Below are positions 22,202 through 34,626 of a stretch of 64,000 bases of DNA, piece after piece. Positions within the stretch are counted from its first letter, which is position 1; the number at the start of each line of letters is the position of its first letter. Under the pieces are notes generated by a model. That model was not told where the DNA came from. It ran no database searches and was given only the letters and a program-made list of their open reading frames with translations. A program made the position numbers and the translations under genes. The stretch is from Stratiolaelaps scimitus (lineage: Eukaryota; Arthropoda; Arachnida; Mesostigmata; Laelapidae): assembly GCA_019614645.1 (NCBI GenBank), contig JABWDB010000019.1, positions 5,688,501-5,752,500 on the forward strand, written 5' to 3'.

Positions 22202-24547
22202 GTGAGGTCTGCAGGACACGTTTGGCTTATGATAGATGGCGAGACGTCGGGTCGAGCAAAACGAATGGCTTGTTATGACGCATATGGAAGCGGTAGGTAA
22301 AAGGGGAGTGGCGGTGGTGGTGATGGTGGTGGATTGCTTCGTCGGATAGACATGCGAAGACATTGAACACATTCGGCAAACATGAGAAACTTATTTATTA
22401 ATTCGACTTTTGTAGCCTCGAGTAAAAATTCAGAGGGAGAAATAGAGAGAGAGCGAGAGAGAGAGGTAAGGGTTCCAAACAACGAAGACGGTCTTATGTT
22501 ATGCTGCAAAATGTTGCTAGCGTTAATCGAAAGCCTGCGTAGAACCTGACAATACTATAAGTGAATTGAACTCCTTGCCTTATGTCCACGTCGAGGCTTC
22601 TGTCAAAGCACAGGTCCGACTGAACCGTTGCTGGCGTATAGCAGACCGAAGCAGACCAATGAGGTCGAGAGAAACGCCTGCGCAAACCTTGCATTCTGTA
22701 CCACATCGATTAGTATCTCTTGACATTTCAGCCGTACGTTCAGCAGTTCCTCTCAAAGATTTAAGCTTATTGTTATGGAGATAATCATAGATAAGTGACA
22801 GACTATCTATCCCTTCACCTTGAATCGTTCCGAGGCCGTGGACTGTGACGACGCCGTCGTTTACGGGGGGAGGAAGGGGTCTGGCTATACAACACCGCGG
22901 TGGTATCTAGCCCTCTGGCTAAGCTGTTTAGCGATTCGATAAATCATTTAATTCAAGAACAACGCCCTCCCGTTTCGTTTTAGTTATTACCTTATCTGCC
23001 GTGCCCTAATTCCTGTTCCAGCCAAGATTTGAGATTGTGTTCTAGCTGAGCGGACATAGACATCTCCCTCACCCAACACAGCTATTGGGGCCCGCCGGTT
23101 ATTTGTTGTCGCAAGCAAATCCACCACTGGAGAAGACAATCACCTTAACACTACGTCACGCGTGAACGCCCAGATCGCAGCCCCTGATCATAGGCTTTGC
23201 TTTGTCATCGTTGCGTCGAACCTTGGCCACTGTCGAGGGCCACCACCTCGCCCTCGGTCGGGACAGAACGCGCCGTAGAACGTCTGATCCCGACGACAAA
23301 GCGTTCATTCAAATCCGATTACGATTTCGCCTAGTATTGCTCAGTTCAGTTTTCATGCCGTCTGAAAATGAAGCAGAACGAATTCTTCATTCACAAAAAG
23401 TTGCCTTTTGCCGCCATTAAATGAACATTGTTCCTACTTTTGCACGGCGTTGAACGGTGGCAACGTTCAATGAATCTCCAGGAGCAAGCGCGTCCCTTTG
23501 CGCCTATAACGTTTCTGGTGATGGAGCCGCCGTCATATACAGAACTCCATGTGTTGCTTATGTTCAATGCCTAATGCTGTGTGCAATATGTGTACTGTGA
23601 GGAGCAGTGTATAACGTCGAACACGAATTCTTTCAACTAGTTTTTCTTGTTAGATTGCTTGATTAGAAATAGCATATATATATATATATTTTTTTTTTTA
23701 TTATAGAATAGTTATAGATTAAACGTCGACAGGATTATGCAGATTTACAAAATAGGGATATAACATTAAAAACATAAAGGTTATATGAATGGTTTCATTT
23801 GTTTACCCGTCAACTTGTGAGCTCGTTGAAACGAACAACAATAAATGTAATTAGATAAAGAACGAACGAACGGACAACATGATTAATAGGTCACAAGTGA
23901 TTCGTGGTAGACCTTAACCAGGTCTGGCTGCAGGGTTACGAAGCGGTCGCACTGATTAGCTAGCTAATTACCAGTAATGATTTCGTCTCTGAATCGTAGA
24001 GATTCATTCAGCCTTATCTCGCTGGTCTTGCTTAATGTCTTTTCGTTAGTGTAATCAAGTCTTGCCTTAATGAAAAAGTTCCAGCGAAGAAGTTCTTCAA
24101 ATCAAACTCTAGCTCTTCAAACAGTTAAATGAGCCTAAGTGCCTTAATGAGCTTAGAAGCGGCTTGATTTGAACGGCGTGTTACGAATCCCTTAGAGAAG
24201 TATTTAATCGTTCACAATTAATGAGTAAAGATGGCCATGATTTAGCGCTGACGCGGTGATAAGGTTCGATTAAACGGAATATATCGCCGTCCCGCTGATT
24301 GAAGATACTATAGGAATACTCACACATATATATATATATATATATTTTTTTTTTTTGAGACAATAGATTATCGTCAACTAATGCCTATCATAATCAATTT
24401 TGGAAGTTCATTTTGACTTCAATCTAGTATACGATATAAAATATCATTCATGTTCACACGGTAGAAGCCGAACTACGCGATACAATGCGTTGATTTTTGG
24501 AGTGGGCACGCGGCAGGACACTAAGTGGTTTCGATACGATCAGAAAG
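22202..24547. other. Spacer, no identified gene
   Basis: GA-rich low-complexity DNA lies at about 22436-22467. A (TA)n tract followed by a T-run lies at 23674-23699, and another (TA)n-T12 composite at 24326-24356. Such composites read on the minus strand as poly(A) followed by TA, the form taken by aged retroposon tails, but no element body was recognised next to either one. Confidence 0.5.
24326..24356. repeat. (TA)n followed by T-run
   Basis: An alternating TA tract of about 19 bases runs directly into 12 T. The same composite occurs 650 bases upstream at 23674-23699. It forms the left boundary of the region holding the mariner fragment. Confidence 0.9.
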
Positions 24548-25096
24548 ATGGACACTGCAGCAGAAAGTCCAAATTCGCCCAAAAATCAACGGGAAAACAT
24601 CAAGTTTTTGTTTCTCCAAAAACACCCTCCAGCTGAGATCCATCGACAATTAGTGAACGCGTACGGCAGGTCTGCCTTATGCCTGCGAACGGTGCAAAGT
24701 TGGTGCAAGCGATTTAACAGTGGAGATATGGACACCGATGACCACCGAGGCGGGGACCACAAATCAGGTGCAACGAGGGACGAACGGATTGACAGAATCA
24801 AGGCAGCTTTTGAGCAAACTAGAGCTTGGTCCATGAGGTCTTTGTCGGCTGAAACTGGGATTCCTCGGGTGACATGTCATAAAATTGTCACCAATGTACT
24901 GAAGATGAAGAAAATCAATGCAAAATGGGTTCCCCATATACTGAGTGCTGATCAGATGAAAATGCGTGTGGAGTGTTCGACATCTAATTTGAAGACTTAT
25001 ACGCCTCTAACTCATACCAAAATATCTTTATTCTAACTCATTTAGTTCAGAAGTTATTGGCATTTAAAGAGGCGGAAGTTTGAAGGGGACAGCCTA
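24548..25096 (+). mobile_element. Truncated mariner-like transposon (N-terminal transposase)
   Basis: The frame from the ATG at 24548 to a stop at 25034-25036 encodes 162 residues. Residues 1-143 match the DNA-binding half of mariner transposases (IS630-Tc1-mariner superfamily): a first helix-turn-helix at about 15-60 containing RTVQSWCKRFNSGDMD, a linker, a second helix-turn-helix at about 93-125, and the family hallmark WVPH-x-L at 128-133, followed by the MKMRVECS-type segment. A full transposase is about 340-350 residues; the catalytic DD(34)D domain is absent because the homology stops at about 24976. The last residues of the frame are not transposase. The right edge (about 25040-25096) ends in GGGGACAGCCTAA beside (TA)n, plausible as a terminal inverted repeat inserted at TA. 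No matching left terminal repeat is visible. It is a non-autonomous, internally deleted copy that cannot make active enzyme. Confidence 0.85.
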
Positions 25097-25121
25097 ATAT
25101 ATATATATATATATATATATA
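25097..25121. repeat. (TA)n tract bordering the mariner remnant
   Basis: About 25 bases of alternating TA immediately after the putative right end of the mariner fragment. Mariner elements insert at TA, so such tracts are natural targets. Confidence 0.95.
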
Positions 25122-26601
25122 CAAGCTTTCGTCATGTATATATCTGTCGCTGTGGGTCTCGGAAAGCCGACACCGTGGGCAACAACCCCCAAGATAAGTC
25201 AATATATCTGATATAAGCACCCCAAGGAGAAGTCCACATATCTTGCATGCAGTCGTCTCCTACCGAGCGACCGAATGGGCGAGCCGCGAGATCGCGAACG
25301 CCCAGAGATCGAGACATGGAGAAAGTATTCGTGGTTCGGTGTTCGTTATTTGGCACGTACGCGACATATGCATTTGCGGGGGCATCTGCCGCCATTTGTA
25401 TGTGCGTTTATGCATCAGTTCTGTCAGTGGTCGTTGCTGTGTCGCCGAGTGTCGCAGTTATATTCTTTGCTGCCATGTCGTTCTCTCGATGTCCGCAAAG
25501 TCGGAGCTTTGGAGGGGAATTTCAGCGGCGGCGACGGCGGTGGCGGATGCAGCATCTACAAAAGCCGAACCCCTGCCAGACTGTGTATTTCAAGGCGGTT
25601 GCTCCAACCTGGAAGGCCGAGAGCAGAAGAGCTATCTGAGGCGGCTAGCCAGCCGATGACCTAACCTCTCCCGGCGTGGCTGCGTGCTCTCTGAGGCTGT
25701 GCTGTGCTTTCTCTATCTCTTCCTTTTTCCTGGCCCCCCCCTGGTAGGGAAAAGCTTCTCCGCTGTCACACTGCCGCTATCTCCACTGTCCTTATCATCT
25801 GCGACGGGGCCCTATCCCGCGCAGAGCTCCCTTTAGCTGCTGGCAGTTAGGGATAATCGTGGTGGCAGCGGTTGTTAGTGGAGGCTACGAACGTTTTCTT
25901 TCCCGGGCTCCTGAAACGTCCTCGGCCTCCCGTTGCTTCCCAAGCACTAGCAGCAGCAGCATTGGCCTCCGCACGCGGCAGCAGGCCGTTTTACAAGCAG
26001 CCAGGTAGCGTATTGCGAATACACTCTCTTACGTGACCGGTCGCCTGCAGAAGCCTCCCCGCCACTGTCGCTACAAGAGGCACCGCTGGCAGGTACTAGC
26101 GACCTGCACGCCAAGAGCTCTCTAGAGCTTACCAGTATATGTGGTGTCTGTGAGTCGTCGTTTGTCGGGTATGTGTGCGCGTCTGTGCGTGGTTCGACGT
26201 CCCTATTTGGCCGGCTGCCTGCTCATCGTATGTCCTTCCACTAGGTTCCCACTCCACCAAGAGCTTTCATGCCTCGGGGAAGCTCGCTAGCCGGATGGCG
26301 CTGTCTGGAAACTGCCACTACAGTGAGTGGGACGCTGCGCCGGCTAAAGAGGCGGGGGCTGACTGGCGAATCGAGGGGGCAACGTAAGCTCGGACGGTCC
26401 ACGGTGAACGCCCGAGGGCATCGGGATTCGACAAGCGAACAAAAAGGATTGGAAAGGTTCCGCTGTGGCGGGGACGTTTTTTGTTCTGCAATACATCCAG
26501 GAACCTACATCCTGGACCTGAGGACCTCGCAGGGAGAGTTGGGGGGATCCGGTGAGATCCAATAATGGTGCCATTTTTGTTCATTCTTTTTTCGCCCTGC
26601 A

Positions 26602-26634
26602 CCAGCAGCAGCTGCTGCTGCTGCTGCTGCTGCT
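26602..26634 (+). repeat. CAG then CTG trinucleotide repeats (self-complementary)
   Basis: A short CAGCAG run passes directly into about eight CTG units, so the two halves can pair. No protein frame is supported around it. Confidence 0.9.
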
Positions 26635-27199
26635 ACTGCAGTACTTCCTTCGTTGAAGTGGACCAGAAGTCGCTTTCTCAAAATATGGATCACGTTAATT
26701 TGCCATATATATTATATGGAGCTGCGGCGGCGCCGAGGAGGAACGAAGCTATCGAAGTGTGTCAGTGAGAGAGAGAGAGCGAGAGGGAAGGAGACGTGCT
26801 GAATGGCACAGAGATGTCGAAGGTTGACAAAAATCGCCAAACATCGTTGATCACTGGCCGCCATCGGTGTATTTCGATGGTGAACACAAAGGGCAGAAGT
26901 TGCCTCTGCAGTTGGCTGTGACGTGAATCAAAGTCATCAAGCAAATCGGCGTCCGGTAAAGAGCAACAAATGACACAGTTCCAGCGTATTTGTTTGTTTT
27001 GTTTTTAAATGTAAACCAACCATTTCTCGAACTATCTGGAAGTGTCTCCATATTTCTGCGCGAATCCATTTTTATTCGCTTGGAGAATTGTCTCTCTGGC
27101 GCGCATTGAACACAGCGGTAGCAGTGTAGGAGTGTTATTTTTGTGAGATATCGGGCACAACTGGATCGCATCTTGCTAGATAGTACTACCCTACCCTCT

Positions 27200-27230
27200 A
27201 GATTCAGTGCAGAAGGAGGACACTGAATCT
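27200..27230. repeat. Perfect 10-bp inverted repeat
   Basis: AGATTCAGTG at 27200-27209 pairs exactly with CACTGAATCT at 27221-27230, with an 11-base purine-rich loop. Function unknown. Confidence 0.75.
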
Positions 27231-28385
27231 CGAGTGTGAGGCTGTGGTATGACAATGCCATTTCGCCAAGGGAATCACTTCAAGTGGGTTTTGCGTTTGT
27301 ATTTTCGCTTCGAGCGAGTTTCGAATTAGGGGCATAGTGAAACAATGAGATATTCAATTTAATTCAGCCAAAATAATAACCCTTCATTAAACGTATTACT
27401 ACAATCGTTCTACCAGTTCAACACCATCTTGAGTTGTTCGAATACTGAAGTATCATGTGGGCACAAAAGTAAAATACATTTTTCAATGTACTTTGAATTG
27501 ATCTATCCTCTGAAATAATTAAGGATCTTCACCAATATCATGCCCTTCGCTGTCTGTGACTCTCGCCCATCTACCACGAAGCATGAGGATCCCGCGGAGC
27601 GGAAGAGAGTGGCCATTAATCCCGGTTCTAACAACTCATTTTTGAGTTATTTTTGTGGAACTATCTTAGAGTGTAAACTGTTCATCTCCCGGTAACGATT
27701 TCCACTGACGGTGGGCAACAAAGACGTAGGAAAACCCACCGACGTGGAACGGATAAGGAAATGAGCCTGCCGAGTTAAAAGCGCATTCTATAGTACTTTT
27801 TCAGTCCGAAAATGCATTAGTTATGTGCAGACCGGCGCAAATATATTTCAAGAAATGATGTGTCTGGTACCGCAGCGTCTACGAGGAAATCACAAAGATT
27901 GAATTTTTTTATTACAAATCATGACTCAGCAAGAGATCGCCCATACCAATTGCATCCGTCATAATATAGAGCCATGTTGGTCATGTTCAAAAACTCCGAC
28001 TGCCTCACCTGTTCGAGAGTCGGATGTACCTCTGACTAAATCTCATCCAGTGCAACATTTTGCCAGTTCAATGCAGCGGAACCAAGTAATCGAAGTGTAT
28101 GCAAAGTGGTGTGTCCCCACAGGTTAGACCATGTATCGACGCCTGCTAACGATAGATTCTTCATCGTAGGGGGGAGGGCAATGGATGGTAGTTGCCAGTG
28201 TCGCCTGTTCTCGTTGCTCGACTCGGATTGAGGCGTTAGTTACTCATCGCCCTTGAGCACATGAGACCACTGCTGACTCAATTTATAAATCCATTTGACT
28301 AATGACACAGCGGCAGTGACCGTTAAGAGACAAAGTGTGCTGTGCCCTTTCAATTATGTGTAGCTTGCCTTTATGTGATTGTTCT

Positions 28386-28409
28386 TCTCTCTCTCTCTCT
28401 CTCTCTCTA
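28386..28409 (+). repeat. (CT)n microsatellite
   Basis: About 24 bases of alternating CT, followed about 180 bases downstream by a (GA)n tract at 28591-28612. The two are complementary and could pair. Confidence 0.9.
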
Positions 28410-28590
28410 TCTATCGCAGACTTAAATGGCCCGCCGAAATCGGTGTAACTTCATTTGCAAGTGGCTTCGCCAACGATCGTAGAGTTCATCAGATGTAGTG
28501 ATATTGACGTCGTTGCCTTGTGACCCTTCAGACGCATTGGCCACTTATTGTGGAAGCCCGGCAAAGCGGAGAGATCGAGGCAAGACAGAG

Positions 28591-28612
28591 CGAGAGAGAG
28601 AGAGAGAGAGAG
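28591..28612 (+). repeat. (GA)n microsatellite
   Basis: About 22 bases of alternating GA. It is complementary to the (CT)n tract at 28386-28409. Confidence 0.9.
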
Positions 28613-31028
28613 TTCCAGCAGACCTGTGCGGCTCATAGCAGCCAAAGACGGGAAATGAGAATGTCCGAGCCAGAGAAGGCGGCCTGGTGGAGGGATGATT
28701 ACGGAAGGGCTGACTGTTCGACGATCGAGCGCGGCCCGATGGAGCGATAGATACGCGGGCAAGCAGACAGTGTGATTGCTTAATTAGGATCACTGCGTTA
28801 GGGCACTGCGCGTGGCGTTTTCGTCCCATCGGTGCGGCAGCGTCTAACGCAGCTTTGCACACGAATCTCTCTCGCATACATTCGTCGTGAGAGTTAAGTT
28901 GTGTGTGGGGGGGGCTTGAGACCTTGCAGAGTGTTACGTCTGCCCTCGGCTTGGTGTTTCGGCACTCTTGTACACTGCGTCGCACCACTGTCTGCACGTT
29001 ATCTCGGCCGATGGGATAGACGGATGTCTATGCGATCCGCGATACAAACCGAGCTTTCGAAGAACGTCGGGTTGATCGCGGTTGCGCTCCCGCGGTACTC
29101 AGGATTTGAGGGACCATACCTGAATACAAGCTGGCCAGGACAGATGATGATCGGTAACCAAGAAACGGCTTTTGCTTCTTCTGTCACCTCGGTGCATGTA
29201 CGTGTCACGTGTGAATCGTAATTAGATGAATTGTCGTTGAGGGACACTAGACAACGAAGAGATCAACACGTACCTATGTCAGAGAGCGTGTGCCAGGGTG
29301 GGTGGCGTCAATAGAGTGCGTTTTTCCTTTGCCAGTGGACGACACCAACGGTGATGCCGCAACTGCTATTTCCTCCGCGTAGCAAAGCCCACGAGGTCAT
29401 TTGTCCCAACTCCCAACGTCCCACGGCTCCGCCCGCGTCGTCCCTGCCTCGCCATTCTCTTCCGATATCCGTGTTCCAATCAGGATGTCGACCGGTGGCC
29501 GAGGGTTCGCGAAAGCAGCCGAGCCCGAGTTCTAAATTAAACTTAATAGCATTTCAAGGGGTCCGCCAGGTGGGGTCGCTCTGAGCAGGGCCTATGCCAC
29601 TGGAAGGACGAGTACGCAAGTGGGGTATGCATTGCTGGTATGCCTCAATGAGACGTCCACACCAGTACGTCCCTGTCTCTAGCACCAGGGCGTTGGGGAG
29701 GTTGTATGCCGCGCCGGGGAGTACGGGGCTTCGCATCAGAGGTACGTGGCTGAGCGTGGTGGAGACTGCAGCAGAAATAGCTTAGAGATTAACGGGATTA
29801 AGAGCGAGCGAGGGAGCTCGCCGTACCCCCTGAACATGCGTCACCCCTGAATCTCCCTGGTAACGCCGAGCCTCCCTCTTGTCCTACCGCCTCCACCGCA
29901 AGCTGCTCGGGAGCTTTTTTTCCCCCTTGCAGACAGACCACGCTGCTGTCTCCTTGCTGCCAGCGGGGCCCCCGTGTCGCTACACCATCGCTAAGCTTAC
30001 GCTGCAGAGGAACAAGCTGGTGTTCCACGCGACCTATGCTCTGTTCGGAGAGTACGTTGCGGCTGCTGACAAAGCATTCAACGCGGCCTGACGGTCGCTG
30101 GCGCCGAACGCCGCCGTCAGGAACCATGTTGGATTTAGCTAATGACATGGAAAGATATGTATTAAAGCGCCGATGCGCGTAAAGTGTCGACGGTTCGACG
30201 AAGAGCCCAACATCTGTGGTGTGGCCATACCGCACCGGTGGGAATCCGACATACGATAAGACCGCACAGCATGACAACAGCTATATAACAGAAGCAAGCG
30301 CGCAATAGCTCTAGTGACAAAGACCCTATGAGATTTCAACTAGGCCCGCCCCATTCGCGATTCGCGTTTAGAGTGTAACTTGCCCATCTAGCCCGTGCCC
30401 TCGCCTTCGTTCAGCATAAGGTGGCCTAACGCGCCAACGATCGCTTGACAACATTACGAGAGCGACACACACAATAACCGCTACTGCTGCCGGAGCGGTG
30501 TCGCCCCAGCAACAAAGCGTTATTGTTCGTCCTGTCGTTCATGCCACGTCGTACGGTTCAAGCAACGTTCTTCGAGCCGTCCGTGGCCTTTCGTCATGTG
30601 CCTACCCTATTGCGGTCGGCGCTCAAATCCCTCTCTCTCTCTTTCTCTTATGCTTTATTCCTGCGTTTGCTTTTGTCCATCGTCAGAACAACACTCGTAT
30701 CCACAGTCCCCCGCTGTACCGGCGTCGTGCTGCGGACCGGCATGTTGACGTGTCTCCCATTTCATTTCATCGGCTATGTCAACCATAGATCACTTTGCAC
30801 TATCCGATCGTCGGGGAAGCGAACTGAAAGAGATCGAGCCCCTGAAGTGAATCCACTCTGTGGTTGTTTCCCGCGTGTACTACTCGTGGACTACATCGTC
30901 GCTGGCTGCTGCTGCCGTACTGACAGCGAGCGATGGAGCCGGCAGCCGGCACTTGCCGCTGTCGCTGCCTCCAGCTTCAAGCAGAAGAATCAATGCTAGC
31001 TCTAACCCAGCGCCGCCTCCCAAGTCCA

Positions 31029-31035
<7 letters not shown>

Positions 31036-31063
<28 letters not shown>
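31036..31063 (+). repeat. (GA)n microsatellite followed by G-run
   Basis: Alternating GA of about 28 bases runs into seven G. A (GAC)n tract lies downstream at 31446-31470. Confidence 0.9.
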
Positions 31064-31069
<6 letters not shown>

Positions 31070-31445
31070 AAAGTGAGACAGATTGATGAGTCGACGATGC
31101 AGAATGCAAATAGACCGAACCGAGGAAGACGAACGATGAAGACATTTGGATACACTATCGACTATTACGTCCCTCGCCTCTCGTAGCCGATAGCGGCAGT
31201 GGTAGAGGCGGCGGCGGCGACGGCGGTGGTCGTAGTGACGACGGGGCGACCGAAGCGATCGGTTAAGTGAGTGCCCCGTACCTCGAGACCTCCCAAACGC
31301 GACTTCATTTGGCCCCTGCGGAGGGACTCAGACCTCCTTCAGCCAGCGAGCGCATGGCCGTAAGTCCCGTGCGAGCTCGTCCCCGCCAGCTCGAACGATC
31401 GAACGACCCGAAGCCGCCATTTCAAGCGCTGCCGAGAAGGAGGAG

Positions 31446-31470
31446 GACGGCGACGACGACGACGACGATG
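31446..31470 (+). repeat. (GAC)n trinucleotide repeat
   Basis: About eight GAC units in a CpG-rich stretch. Confidence 0.85.
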
Positions 31471-32441
31471 GCTCCGTCGGCGGCTACTATAGGAGTTCGA
31501 TTAGTGGTGACGGTGGGTAATGGGGCATCCTGAATTCCTGAATTCTCTCCAACGAAGCAATCCCGGATGAACGGGGGGGCCGGACCCCCGGGGCGGGACT
31601 CACTTGGATCTCGTGGGCAGGAGAAGGAGTTCGGGCCTCCACCTATTATCTACCTAGAGCCGATGCTGGGTGCGCCGCGCCTCGTTATAACCAACCGAAA
31701 CGACGATGAAGCTACTCCCCAAAGGGAGCCGAGGGACTCACGTACCTTCACATATATATATATTAAGGCATAAGAAATCGGGCAAGGAGCAGTTAGCGTA
31801 AGCTATTACTTCTATTGCGGAGCGAGCTAAAAAAGGAGGAAATATTTTTACGATTGCGTCATTACGTTGTCACGTGTGAACCATTGCGGTACGCATAGAT
31901 GTGTTACGATTCTTGTATGCGCGTTTTACCAGGAAAACGTTAGCGTTATTGGAAAATTTGAGTTAGTCACATGACACAGATGGTGCTTGTAAATATATGC
32001 ATTCATTCGTTTAATAATTTAAGTTAACAAAAAAAGTCAAAAAATGTTGTACGGTGGGTTGAGGAACGGAGACTTACGGATCAATATTACCCTTTAATAA
32101 TAACCACCTGCGAACCATCGGTGGTCGACGCATTGTTGACCGCCATGGCCCGAACTCTGTCAAGCGCCGAGGTGCCATTGAGCGAGGCAACTGTATGCTT
32201 TTGGCATGGGGCCGTTTGATTCGCCTAGATAAACATGCTAATGTGCCCCTAACATTCATTGCATGCAGCACTTTGCGCACAGCACTTCTTCAATGATGAA
32301 TGAGTTTTTCGTCATACACGCTCGCGCCGGATGGGTCTAGGCTTATTGAAATGTCGCACCCGTTGTGCGGATGTCTCATGTTCAGTCCGAGGTGTGACAG
32401 CGTCCCGTATGTTATTGACTGTCCCATCAAGTATACATATT

Positions 32442-32443
<2 letters not shown>

Positions 32444-32487
<44 letters not shown>
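32444..32487. repeat. Long (TA)n microsatellite
   Basis: Forty-four bases of uninterrupted alternating TA, the longest pure TA tract in the window. Confidence 0.95.
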
Positions 32488-32490
<3 letters not shown>

Positions 32491-33973
32491 GTATATATCA
32501 CTTTCGTCAGCCTTTTCAGTGCTTTATAGCGTTCTTGCAGTCGATGAGGTTGCAAATCGGGCGGCACGGCATTTCGCGTTGGTAAAGAACTAAGAGCGAA
32601 TCCCGCAACAGCACTCCTCTTAGTGGCCGTACACACACCCGGTTTTTGGACTTTAATAACTATTCAAATATTCGCCGCGAAATTCTTCAATCGCATATTC
32701 TAAGACATATGATGCTCATGAAACGTGTACACCTGACTAAGAGCATTGTGCCACCGCAATCTATTTGCATAACATGGCATATACAACAGTTAACTTTACT
32801 TGAATTGGAGCATGTGTCAGGCCTTCGGCTAGGTTAACTCCATATTGGCGAGCTCCTTTACACCGATGCGACCTAATGAATTGCAAATGAAGTAAATGCC
32901 ATTCGGTATCTTCTTTCATGCTCCTCGAGATCCCATCTAAACGACACCGATATACGAATGGACGGACTAACCGGCAGACGACGACGCTTCATAGTCTTCA
33001 CGAATTCCTTATCCAACTCATTCTCTAGACTCTTCTATTAATAGCTAACAACAACGATGCTTGAATGTGTGTGTGCGTGTGTGATCCTGTTGACTGTGGA
33101 CCGACCTCGCGAGGGCCCGAGAAGAGTGAGTTTCAGCACTAGCTGGCCAAGACTGCTAGCGTCCCTTCGGCTTTGGTTGCCTTCGTGTGCTCGACGGCTA
33201 TGGGTAGCATTGTTATCTTGATTGCGGCTGTCATCGTGATTCAACGACACACGAACCAACGAAGGCCTCTTAGCGATGTCTGAGCCATTCTTGATGGGGC
33301 GAGACGACGAAGGCACTCATTGCATCGACGAGTTCGGACGCTTGTGTTCCTTTTGTTTCCTAACCCCTAAGCTGGGGGGCTCATTGCTCGCTCGCGAGGA
33401 AAGTGCGATATCTCTGGGTTTTGCAAAGCGTGCGCCGTCTTTACGCCAGTTGTAAGACCCTGTCGCTGTTGTCGAGATTAGAGCGTTCTGCGACATATGG
33501 ATCTTCAGTGTGTGCCGACTGAACGTGGCTTATGTATGTTCAGGTCTGATGTGAAATCATTGGCGGGTGAAATATCACGCCCGCCCTAGACTGAACCCGA
33601 TTGATGACCACTAATTCTCAGAGTTAATTACGAAGATTCGATATATTGAATAAGAATTAATCACCTCCGTTTAGCAGGGTTAATGGTGGCGTGCCGATCT
33701 GTAATGTAAAAAAAAAGCCAATTCGATTGATCCAAAGGATAAAAAACGATTGCTCTTTAGTTTCAACATACGCAATCTAGGCTATCCAAAAGGAGTATGC
33801 CTGAACATCCCCCGACCCAAGTTCAAGTGTCCGATGACCTTGGTACGAGCAACAGACACTAAAATGTTTTATATCATACTTTTAACAATACGCATAACAT
33901 GATGTCGAAAAATATGAAATCGCTGCAGAAATCAGTGCAAAGCCTCTTATTAAACCCCAAAGAATAATCTATC

Positions 33974-33997
33974 TATATATATATATATATATATATA
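33974..33997. repeat. (AT)n microsatellite
   Basis: About 24 bases of alternating AT in AT-rich spacer. Confidence 0.95.
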
Positions 33998-34260
33998 CAC
34001 TAACATAGTATATGCGACGCGAATCAGTTAACTAAAAACCGCCTCAATCCCTCAGTTAATTCAGCTGTCAAATGTACGTCACCGAGTGTCTGGTGTCCTT
34101 TTCTGGTGATTCCTTATGAGGGCACCTCTCCAATCACGTGGCTCGTCTGTTTGTTGTTTTTGTTCTTCTGTTATTTTTGCGTCGACTCAACAAAATCCAC
34201 TACGGGCTATTTCTCATTCGGCAGTCGGGAACACCGAAAATCAAGATCAAAACATCGTGA

Positions 34261-34626
34261 ACGATCGCCTACCCTTCCCCCAAAGGGGTGATCACTCACT
34301 TTCACGGTGGCAGCACTATTCCTGATGCATCTGTCGAGACGCTCGATGACACGCGAAACAAATGCGTCACGTCCCCTACGTTTACCATCGACGCCGACGA
34401 GATGATAGGGCGAGACGTTGGACGCCAAAGCGATATATGGACGCTGTGGATAATTGTGTATGTTCGCGACACTTCCGTCATGGGCATTTCCACCGGCGTC
34501 AACGTATACTTGAGGGAAGAATGGTGCACTGGTCTATCAGTCAGATTGCCAAGCCGGGCCGGGCTGGAGGGGAAAAAGCCTGCTTTAGCTGGCTACCGTT
34601 GCGTTAACAATAGAAATGTATGTTGA
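34261..34626 (+). CDS. Open segment of 121 codons with coding-like composition (unknown)
   Basis: The frame is open from the TGA at 34258-34260 to a TGA at 34624-34626. Its composition is balanced (for example DASVETLDDTRNK and TIDADEMIGRDVGRQ), richer in Asp/Glu/Thr/Val than the Arg/Ser/Pro noise typical here. It has no ATG at its start and no clear splice sites. The minus strand is also open from 34428 to 34207, so the strand is uncertain. No domain is recognised. Confidence 0.18.
   Translation, partial: TIAYPSPKGVITHFHGGSTIPDASVETLDDTRNKCVTSPTFTIDADEMIGRDVGRQSDIWTLWIIVYVRDTSVMGISTGVNVYLREEWCTGLSVRLPSRAGLEGKKPALAGYRCVNNRNVC

Larger units (their letters stand above)
25122..34260. other. Mixed GC islands and spacer without an identified gene
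   Basis: GC-rich DNA lies at 25.1-26.6 kb and 28.4-31.7 kb and contains many overlapping open frames of biased composition, none recognised. The island at 29.34-30.1 kb is open on both strands; a plus segment 29590-29741 ends at a good donor (CAGAG|GTACGT) and the opposite strand is equally open, so no exon is called. AT-rich spacer lies at 27-28.3 kb and 31.8-34 kb. Microsatellites and one hairpin are listed separately. Confidence 0.45.

Noticed and set aside
29554..29785. Coding-like peptides on both strands, with a GTACGT donor at 29742
   Set aside because: Plus and minus frames look equally plausible and the acceptor is weak, so no exon could be assigned to a strand.
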